Assembly: GCA_045641605.1 (NCBI GenBank)
Contig: JAZUHG010000038.1
Coordinates: 1 to 6,653 of the forward strand
Reading direction: 5' to 3'
DNA: 6,653 nt
DNA from: Equivita sp045641605
Lineage (GTDB): Bacteria; Actinomycetota; Coriobacteriia; Coriobacteriales; Eggerthellaceae
Shown here: positions 1 through 5,778 of the stretch, one piece after another
Numbering within the stretch: position 1 is the stretch's first letter
How the letters are laid out: each line of letters starts with the position of its first letter
Position numbers and translations under genes: made by a program
Notes under the pieces: model-generated
The model's database searches: none
What the model was told of the DNA's origin: nothing
Seen by the model: the letters and a program-made list of their open reading frames with translations, nothing else

Positions 1-563
1 GGGAGGTATTTGTCCAGTATGGCTTTACTATCTGCTTCGAAAGTTCCTAGTGGCTCTTTAGATGAGCTAAGGTTAATTTTTACATTCAAATAGGCGCCTT
101 GTATGGCAGCTTTAAAGCCCAATGCTGCGCAGCCAAGATCGCTGGATGCCATTACATTTGTTTTACCTATTAAGCTTTCTGTTATTTCTAAACCCTTAGC
201 TGCTAGCTCCATAATTTTATAGGGAACTTCAATTGCAGGAAGCAATGCAGCCTGAATGGCTTCGCTTCGTGCAGATTTCTCTTCTTCGGTATCTTTTGGA
301 AGCTTATAAGCAGCGCTGATTTGCATGAATGCATCAACATCAGCTTGCATCATTCCTTTAAGTTCTTCTTGAAGAGCATGGATTTTTTCGTGCTGCGCAC
401 GGACAAAATCCTCATTCTCCGCATATTTTTCACGACCTTCGGTCAAAGCACACACCATTGAACTTAAAGCACTGCCTAAGACTCCGAAGAGCGCTGAGGC
501 TGCGCCTCCTCCTGGGGCTGGTGAATTGCTACTTAAATCATCAATAAATAAATCTAATTTCAT
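1..563 (-). CDS. fchA: Formimidoyltetrahydrofolate cyclodeaminase, 3' end cut by window
   Basis: Probable formimidoyl-THF cyclodeaminase, a cytosolic enzyme converting 5-formimino-THF to 5,10-methenyl-THF plus ammonia, the step after FtcD in histidine degradation. The ATG at 561-563 opens a frame of 187 codons with no stop before the window edge, so the C-terminus is missing; the family is usually a little over 200 residues. The protein begins MKLDLFIDDL, followed by the conserved SPAPGGGAASA stretch (about residues 14-24) typical of this fold. The rest is mostly helical, with a KTNVMASSDLGCAAL-type segment near residue 135-150 that matches the family's conserved region. It is the last visible gene of ftcD-gltS1-fchA. 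The start is fixed by AAGGAG, which overlaps the gltS1 stop codon 9 bp upstream of the ATG. I found no in-frame TGA and no Trp codon here. Assignment is from remembered family motifs; confidence is high. Confidence 0.9.
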   Translation of the reverse strand, partial: MKLDLFIDDLSSNSPAPGGGAASALFGVLGSALSSMVCALTEGREKYAENEDFVRAQHEKIHALQEELKGMMQADVDAFMQISAAYKLPKDTEEEKSARSEAIQAALLPAIEVPYKIMELAAKGLEITESLIGKTNVMASSDLGCAALGFKAAIQGAYLNVKINLSSSKEPLGTFEADSKAILDKYL

Positions 564-568
564 TAGTA

Positions 569-575
569 CTCCTTA
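569..575 (-). promoter_or_regulatory. Shine-Dalgarno of fchA overlapping gltS1 stop codon
   Basis: On the minus strand the gltS1 stop TAA (573-575) shares bases with AAGGAG (569-574), and ATG follows after five more bases. This fixes the fchA start and implies translational coupling of fchA to gltS1. Confidence 0.8.
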
Positions 576-1820
576 AGAAATCACCGGACAAAAAACATTT
601 AATAAAGTAATGGTAACTGGCTGATAAACTATGTCAACTAAGAACGACCCAACTATAGGTACAATCAAAAATGAAGTTTTACTATAACCATATCTCTCGC
701 AAACAGCATTCATATTAGCCATAGCTGTAGGTGTAGCACCCAACATATGCCCACAAGCGCCTGCGCACATGATAGCGGCATCATAGTTTTTGCCTAAAAC
801 TCTAAACATAATGAAATAAGCAATAGCAAACAATACCAATGCTTGAACGACAACAATAACAGCCAATCCCCCAACAAGACCAAGCAGCTGCCATAATTTA
901 ATGCTCATCATGGCTATACTCAAGAACAAATCTAGGGTAACGCTACCAACAACATCACTGACCTTTTGACTATAATTATATCAATGGAATTTTTCATTTA
1001 GGTTTCTTACCAAAATAGACACTATCATAGCTCCAATATAATCCGGAAGAGAGATTGCTGTACCTGTGGCTTCGCCAATTAATCATGAAATACCATTACC
1101 AAGTTGTATTCCCAATGCCATACAAAGCAATATCACAACGAAGTTTTTCATAATGTCTGACATTGAAAGTTCGTCTTTAATTTCCTTTGCTTTTTGAACG
1201 ACAGATGACTTTGCGTCTTCGGACTTAAGATTGTTTTTAACAATTAATCTGCGAGATAATGGACCACCAACCAATACCGAAACAATTAGCCCAAATGTTG
1301 CAGCAGCAAGACCGCAATCTTGAGCAGCTTCATAGCCTCGCTCAACTAAAGTAGAACCATAAGCTGTAGCAGCACCATGACCTCCACACATAGACATTGC
1401 TCCTGCTGTAATGCTATAACCATTTTCAATTCCCATAAGACTACCAAGGCCCAATGCAATGGGGCTTTGGATTACAGAAATGAGAGCAACACAAACCCAA
1501 TAAATTAATAGAAGCTTTCCGCCAATCTTAAATAACTTAAAATCCGCACCAAGCCCAATTGTTGTAAAAAATGCAACCATAAAGATTGTTTGAAACGTCG
1601 TATCAAAAGTAATAGTAAAAGTATTTGTTTGATGACCTATAAAAACAAGAATCATAAATAGAAAACCGCCGACTACTGGGGACGGAATACAATATTTTTG
1701 TAAAAACTTGATCTTCTTGCAAATTGCAATACCAATCAAAAGAACAATACCTGCAATTGCAAGAGTTGTGGTCATATCAAAATTAAGAGAAAGAGCAGAA
1801 TCAACAAACGACCAAGCCAT
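573..1820 (-). CDS. gltS: Sodium/glutamate symporter, GltS (ESS) family, paralog 1; two in-frame UGA(Trp)
   Basis: Inner-membrane sodium-coupled glutamate carrier, 415 residues, close to the usual ~400 for GltS. It has two hydrophobic halves of several membrane helices each, joined by a hydrophilic loop around residues 190-225. Each half carries a family re-entrant motif: GGHGAATAYG at 146-155 and GHMLGATPTAMANM at 357-370. Two TGA codons lie in frame, codon 246 (1083-1085, GIS-W-LIG) and codon 280 (981-983, KFH-W-YNYS). The second aligns exactly with TGG in paralog gltS2 (KFHWFNYN). Under the standard code the gene would look like two fragments; with UGA as Trp it is intact, so I do not call it a pseudogene. 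It sits 9 bp after ftcD and 9 bp before fchA, inside the formiminoglutamate operon. That placement suggests handling of the glutamate released by FtcD (inference); transport direction and exact substrate are unknown. Confidence 0.93.
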
Positions 1821-1825
1821 TATTA

Positions 1826-1832
1826 CCCCTTA
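1826..1832 (-). promoter_or_regulatory. Shine-Dalgarno of gltS1 overlapping ftcD stop codon
   Basis: The ftcD stop TAA (1830-1832) overlaps AAGGGG (1826-1831), and the gltS1 ATG (1818-1820) follows after five bases. This is the same stop/SD overlap arrangement as at the gltS1-fchA junction. Confidence 0.75.
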
Positions 1833-2732
1833 GATTAATTTATATTCCATTGTTTGTTTGAATGCATCAAAGTTTGCAAGTTTGAGGTAATGCTCAGCAA
1901 CATCAAGCATTGCTTTTGCAGGGGCAGTTCCAACAAGCTCACTTTCTAGAACTTCGGTGCCATACTTTTGTGCAAGCTCACTAATCTTATCGAAGACAAT
2001 GTGCATTCCGGTTGTATTGTAGTCGCAGAGATTCATAGATACTTGGGTGATTCCTCTGTCATCCAAGCTGAAACCCATGGCCTTAACTTCCTTAAAGCCA
2101 CCATTGCTTTCTCGAATCTCAGATGCAATTTTCTTTGCGATTTCAACATCAGAAGTTTTAAGGTTTACGTTAAATGCAACTAAACATTTACGCGCCCCTA
2201 TAGCCATAATGCCAGCTGTTGGGTGCATTTCCCTCTCTCCGAAGTCAGGGGCCCATTCTTCTTGCTTTAACTTCTCTGGCATTCCTTCCCACTGCCCTTT
2301 ACCAACAGTAGCAAGATTTTTTCTTTCAGGTTTAGTAGCAGACTCTTCATATAAAAATGATGGGATTTTAAGTTCTTCTCAAATTCTCTTAGCTACGCGA
2401 TTAGAAATCGCGATACATTCCTCAATTGTAGTTCCGATGGTTGGGACAAAAGGCAAAACATCAGTTGCTCCCATGCGTGAATGTTCCCCGTGATGTTTGT
2501 TCATGTCAATACGCTCTCCTGCGCATTTAGTAAGTTGGAAGGCCACATCTTCGATACCTTCTGGTGAACCAATTAATGTAAATACAGACCTGTTATGGTC
2601 TACATCGCTTTGCGCATCAAGCAAAATTACATCCTCGCGGCTTTTGGAAATATCCACAAGCGCGTTGAATGTGGCTTCGTCCTTTTCTTTGGAAACTGAG
2701 AAATTAGGAATGGTCTCAATAATTTTTTTCAT
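1830..2732 (-). CDS. ftcD: Glutamate formimidoyltransferase, with one in-frame UGA(Trp)
   Basis: Transfers the formimino group of N-formimino-L-glutamate to tetrahydrofolate, giving L-glutamate and 5-formimino-THF. At 300 residues it matches the stand-alone bacterial enzyme, without a fused cyclodeaminase domain. Conserved landmarks are TIPNFS near the N-terminus, HNRSVFTLIG (46-55), the His-rich HHGEHSRMGATD block (80-91) that holds the family's catalytic histidine, ATKPERKNL (about 134-142), EWAPDFG, HPTAGIMAIGAR, VAFNVNL and ELVGTAPAKAMLDVAEHYL. One TGA lies in frame at codon 118 (2379-2381, AKRI-W-EELKIP); homology continues across it, so the gene is intact if UGA is Trp. The ATG is preceded by AAGGAG (2738-2743). 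It is first in the ftcD-gltS1-fchA operon, with its own promoter just upstream. Separate FtcD and FchA proteins are a common arrangement in anaerobic bacteria. Confidence 0.95.
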
Positions 2733-2760
2733 ATTATCTCCTTAAAACTTGACATTTGCG

Positions 2761-2769
2761 ATTATACCA
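2761..2769 (-). promoter_or_regulatory. Extended -10 promoter of the ftcD operon
   Basis: Minus-strand TGGTATAAT is a perfect TATAAT with an extended -10 TG. No good -35 is visible 17 bp upstream. Predicted transcription start is near 2755, leaving a leader of about 22 nt that contains AAGGAG before the ftcD ATG. The promoter begins directly after the T tract of the gltS2 terminator. Confidence 0.65.
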
Positions 2770-2798
2770 AAAAGAAAGCAGCCATAAAGACTGCTTTC
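2769..2798 (-). terminator. Rho-independent terminator of gltS2
   Basis: Inverted repeat GAAAGCAG (2774-2781) / CTGCTTTC (2791-2798) with a 9-nt loop, followed on the minus strand by five Ts. It lies 21 bp after the gltS2 stop and upstream of ftcD, so it should separate gltS2 transcription from the ftcD operon. The stem has modest GC content and the T tract is short, so some read-through is likely. Confidence 0.75.
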
Positions 2799-2819
2799 CT
2801 TTAAATTTGTTTATAACAT

Positions 2820-4169
2820 CTAGGCCACGTACGGCACAAACATATTGATCAAAACAATTGATACCGGCTGGTATACAAGATCTACCAAGAACGCACCTAC
2901 GATTGGAACAATAACAAATGCTTTCTGAGAGAAACCAAATCTTGCAGAAACAGCCTCCATGTTAGCCATAGCAGTAGGTGTAGCACCCAAAGCGTGACCA
3001 CACATACCACCACACATTACCGCGGCATCGAAGTTCTTTCCCAGTGCACGGAACACAATGAAGTAAACATAGAAACCCATAACAACAACTTCGGCCAAAA
3101 CAATAACAGCAAGTCTTGGACCAAGTTCAATAAGCTGTAATAAGTTAATAGACATCATAGCAATGCTCAAGAACACATCCAGAGTAATTCCACCAAGACC
3201 ATCACAGAACTTAGCATTGTAATTGAACCAATGGAACTTCTCATTTAAGTTGCGAACTAAAACAGATACGAACATAGCACCAATATAATCAGGCAATGTA
3301 ATTGTAGAAGTATCTGAACCTGTCAAGTTCATAACTAAAATATTAATACCCATAGAAGCCCATTTTGCTAGCAAAATACCAGCTGTCATGCAAATTACAA
3401 TAACTGCAAAGTTCTTCATGATATCCATAGCGCTAGAACGACGCTCTTCCCTAGTTTTTGGAGCAGCTTTCTTTACGCCTCGAGGAAGCTCTGGTGGCTT
3501 TAAGTTATTCTTTAAAATTAAACGACGAGCAAGTGGACCACCAAGCATAACTGAACAAATAAGACCCAATGTAGCACAAGCTAAAGCACAGTCTGTTGCA
3601 GCAGGCCAACCCATTTCCTTAATCATTCCACCATAAGCAGCGCCAGCACCATGACCACCGCACATAGAAATAGCACCTGCAGTAATAGAATATGCAGGCT
3701 CTAGATCCATCAAACCTCCAAGGAACAATGCCAAGGGGCCTTGAAGCGCACTAATTGTCGCAGCTAGCAACCAATAAATAAGAAGAAGTCCACCACCCGC
3801 TTTAATAAGCCTAAAGTCCGCCGACAGACCTACAGTCGTAAAGAATGCGACCATAAATACAGTCTGAAAAGTGGTTTGAAAAGTAACGCTTACTACTCCA
3901 AAATACTTTCCAATAAAGATAAGTAACATGAAGATAAAACCACCAACTACCGGAGAAGGAATACAATATTTTTGTAAAAATCCAACTCGGTTTTTAATTG
4001 CATTACCAATTAATAAAGCAACAACTGCCAAAGCTAAAGTAACAACAATACCGCAACCAATGGTTAACATGCCATTGTCATTAGTTATGGTAAGGATGTT
4101 ACCTACAGGATCTTTGTAGTCGCTACTGACTCATTTGATAATGTCAATTACACCTTCACTAGAATCCAT
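2820..4169 (-). CDS. gltS: Sodium/glutamate symporter, GltS (ESS) family, paralog 2; one in-frame UGA(Trp)
   Basis: Second GltS-type membrane carrier, 449 residues, strongly similar to paralog 1 along its length: shared FLQKYCIPSPVVGG, FQTTFQT, MVAFFTT and GGPL.RRLI.KNNLK blocks. It has the two family motifs, GGHGAGAAYG (171-180) and GHALGATPTAMANM (391-404), and a hydrophilic central loop rich in Lys/Arg. I place the start at the ATG at 4167-4169, preceded by AAAGGA with a 5-nt spacer. Starting instead at the internal ATG ending at 4070 leaves no good ribosome site and discards 33 residues. This longer start requires reading TGA at codon 13 (4131-4133, DIIK-W-VSSD) as Trp. The N-terminal extension is 15-20 residues longer than in paralog 1. 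The stop is TAG. It is transcribed alone, between a divergent promoter region and a terminator. Substrate assignment is by family only. Confidence 0.92.
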
Positions 4170-4174
4170 TTTTA

Positions 4175-4180
4175 TCCTTT
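4175..4180 (-). promoter_or_regulatory. Shine-Dalgarno deciding the gltS2 start
   Basis: AAAGGA lies 5 nt before the ATG at 4167-4169. It supports the upstream start and therefore translation through the TGA at codon 13. Confidence 0.7.
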
Positions 4181-4204
4181 CTGTTAGATTAAATTGACTT
4201 GCAT

Positions 4205-4213
4205 ATAATAACA
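4205..4213 (-). promoter_or_regulatory. Probable gltS2 promoter (extended -10)
   Basis: Minus-strand TGTTATTAT has an extended -10 form (TG, one base, TATTAT). The -35 region is poor (AAAGAT at the 17-bp position). It would give a leader of about 30 nt carrying the AAAGGA site. The surrounding DNA is very AT-rich, so chance matches are easy. Confidence 0.45.
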
Positions 4214-4256
4214 TATCTAAATTATTTATCTTTATTTAATATTAAATTTGATTGCT

Positions 4257-4265
4257 TGATATAAT
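4257..4265 (+). promoter_or_regulatory. Promoter of the TSCPD gene (extended -10)
   Basis: TGATATAAT is a consensus TATAAT with an extended TG. It lies 22 bp before the ATG and just upstream of the GGAGG ribosome site. No clear -35 is present. It is divergent from the gltS2 promoter within the 118-bp intergenic region. Confidence 0.6.
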
Positions 4266-4287
4266 AAAGAAAACTTTGGAGGAAAAT

Positions 4288-4542
4288 ATGAGATACAGCT
4301 ACAAAACAACAATGGTATGCGCACCAGAAATTAACTTCGATATTAATGATAATGTAATTACGAATATTGAATTTATTGGCGGTTGTAATGGCAACCTAAA
4401 AGCTATAGCTAAACTTGTTGATGGATGAACTGTTGAAAAAATCGAAGAATATCTTTTAGGAAACACCTGCGGAAACAAACCTACAAGCTGCGCAGATCAA
4501 CTAGCTCGTGCAGTTCGCCAAGCCTACGAAGAATCTAAATAG
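4288..4542 (+). CDS. Small TSCPD-domain protein (TIGR03905-like), one in-frame UGA(Trp)
   Basis: An 84-residue protein matching the small stand-alone TSCPD family: opening MRYSYKTTMVCAPEI, FIGGCNGNLKAIAKLVDG (29-46), then GNTCGNKPTSCADQLARAV (58-76). Four cysteines (C11, C33, C61, C68) sit at the family's conserved places. The name-giving motif reads TSCAD, with Ala for the usual Pro. TGA at codon 47 (4426-4428) is in frame and read as Trp; homology continues on both sides, and no standard-code frame of this length exists. GGAGG 7 bp before the ATG fixes the start. The biochemical role of the family is not established to my knowledge; a related domain is found at the C-terminus of B12-dependent ribonucleotide reductases, so metal or redox chemistry through the cysteines is a guess. 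It is the only plus-strand gene here and is apparently monocistronic. Confidence 0.88.
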
Positions 4543-4596
4543 AATTATTTCACAGCGAAAACTCAATGCGAAGGCCGTCAGGCCAAGCATGCTATG

Positions 4597-4692
4597 TGGC
4601 ACCTCCTGGAGGATTCGAACCCCCACCGCTCGCTTTGGACACGAGACAACCCGGTTTTGAAGACCGGTGTGCTACCATTACACCAAGGAGGT
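4597..4692 (-). tRNA. tRNA-Trp(UCA) with a long variable arm
   Basis: Full cloverleaf with encoded CCA (4597-4599). Acceptor stem ACCTCCT/AGGAGGT is 7 bp with discriminator G73 (4600). The D arm has a 4-bp stem with A14, G18-G19 and A21. The anticodon stem CCGGT/ACCGG holds loop CTTCAAA with anticodon TCA (4658-4660), reading UGA. The T stem GGGGG/CCTCC holds loop TTCGAAT. A1-U72, G73 and the GGTCTTCAAAACC stretch are, from memory, the same in tRNA-Trp(UCA) of mycoplasmas, and close to E. coli and B. subtilis tRNA-Trp. The core keeps U8-A14 and A15-U48 and has a 7+5 acceptor/T stack, unlike tRNA-Sec (8+5, long D stem). The odd part is a 26-nt variable region (4625-4650) where tRNA-Trp normally has about five. 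Charging with Trp is inferred from identity elements and the UGA=Trp coding evidence. Ser or Sec remain less likely alternatives. Confidence 0.88.
4629..4645 (-). other. Anticodon-arm-like hairpin in the tRNA variable region
   Basis: Minus-strand CTCGT-GTCCAAA-GCGAG forms a 5-bp stem (last pair T.G wobble) and a 7-nt loop. The loop has T at the position equivalent to 33, CCA at 34-36 (4636-4638) and AA at 37-38, the layout of a tRNA-Trp(CCA) anticodon loop. The fold is clear; any meaning beyond a class II variable arm is speculative. Confidence 0.6.
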
Positions 4693-4704
4693 GTGCAAGG
4701 GGCA

Positions 4705-4710
4705 ATTATA
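4705..4710 (-). promoter_or_regulatory. Probable tRNA promoter (-10)
   Basis: Minus-strand TATAAT lies 12 bp upstream of the mature tRNA 5' end, inside the 42-bp gap after the glycosyltransferase stop codon. The -35 position (GAAAAT) is poor. The tRNA could also be processed from read-through of the glf-glycosyltransferase transcript. Confidence 0.5.
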
Positions 4711-4734
4711 TACTAAATTCTTGAATAATTTTCT

Positions 4735-5778
4735 TTAGTTAAAAGAATATAGCTTTTGAGCAACCTTATATCCTGTAGTACCTATTAACTTTCCTGCAGA
4801 ACCAGGAATGTTTGTTCCGTAGCACAAAGGCGATTGCATAATTTTATGCTCGAGCTTTATATCATGATTTTTTAGATAAGCTCAAATTTCCTTGCGCTTT
4901 GCTTCGGCTTCGTCTGTACCAATCATCCTAAGGAAAACAGTACAAATACACATCATCATAGATAAATAGTTAAGCATATAGCGCCTGAGCTTCGGAGTTT
5001 TTTCGAGTTCTTCTAAATTAGTAGCATCAATCATAATTTTCGTAACTTTTAATTGCTGATCAATTCTACCTTTCATGACATCCTCATTAACACTCTGGTC
5101 ATCACGACCAATAAAATACATATACATATTAGTATCGATGTAATACATTGTTTTAACATGTGGAAGCGGAACGTAAACAAAAATGTTATCTACATAAAAA
5201 GTATGTTTTGGTAATTCAAGTTTAATCTCACGCAAGAGATCTGTCCTATAAATTGCCGAATGCATGAGCAAATATTCGCTAATCTTAAATTTCTTAATGT
5301 CATCTCAGCCAAACTCGCGACCTTCTGGCAAAGCATCACAGTAATTAATTGGAGTTTGAGAATTTTCAAAAACCTTATTATAAACATAGTTTCCGATGAC
5401 TAAATCTGTAGCGTTATCAGCATTTTTAGCTTGAAGACGAATGTAGTCCATAATTGGTTTTGTGCCTTCGGTATCTAGCCAATCGTCGCTATCTACAACT
5501 TTATAATAAAGTCCACGTGCATTTTTAAGGCCAGTATTTACAGCTTGGCCATGTCCCCCATTTTCTTGATGAATTGCACGAATAATCTCTGGGAATTTCT
5601 TCTCCCACCCTTGAGCAATCTCCAAAGTATTATCTTTTGTAGAACCATCATCAACAATTAAGATCTCAATATCATTTTGCGGAGAATTCAACAAAACCAA
5701 ATTCTCTATACAATGATCCATATATTCTGCAGAGTTATAACAAGGCATTGCAAATGTGATTACTTTATTATCTGTCAT
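4735..5778 (-). CDS. Family 2 glycosyltransferase, two in-frame UGA(Trp)
   Basis: A GT-A fold, GT2-type glycosyltransferase of 347 residues, expected to transfer a sugar from a nucleotide-sugar donor to a surface glycan or lipid acceptor at the cytoplasmic face. The N-terminal catalytic domain shows FAMPCYNSAEYMDHCIENL (9-27), DDGS (43-46), ENGGHGQAVNTGLKNARG (72-89) and the metal-binding DSDDW (96-100). No convincing transmembrane segment is visible. TGA codons at 158 (5305-5307, REFG-W-DDIKK) and 299 (4882-4884, RKEI-W-AYLK) are in frame; the protein is complete to a TAA at 4735-4737 only if both are Trp. Its ATG follows the glf stop with zero spacing and only a weak AGGGA upstream, so translation is likely coupled to glf. 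Next to glf it may be a galactofuranosyl- or galactosyltransferase (inference); donor and acceptor cannot be read from sequence. Confidence 0.88.

Noticed and set aside
981..983. UGA read as glycine (table 25, as in Gracilibacteria/Absconditabacteria)
   Set aside because: The site aligns with TGG in the paralog, and the tRNA has A1-U72/G73 Trp-type features rather than those of a tRNA-Gly.
573..1820. gltS1 (and likewise ftcD and the glycosyltransferase) as pseudogenes split by stop codons
   Set aside because: All interruptions are TGA, none is a frameshift, motifs persist on both sides, and a UCA tRNA is present; recoding explains all cases at once.
2047..2493. 148-codon plus-strand open frame opposite ftcD
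   Set aside because: It is antisense to a clearly conserved gene, shows no recognisable motif and has no good ribosome site; it is a shadow frame.
4573..4584. GGCC-GTCA-GGCC hairpin between the tRNA and the TSCPD gene as a terminator
   Set aside because: The stem is only 4 bp and neither strand has a proper T tract after it; no convincing terminator is visible for either convergent transcript.
4597..4692. tRNA-Sec (selC) and TGA codons as selenocysteine
   Set aside because: The tRNA has a 7+5 stack, a 4-bp D stem and the U8-A14 and A15-U48 pairs that tRNA-Sec lacks. The seven TGA sites are in non-redox positions of transporters and transferases, and I saw no selenoprotein-type context.
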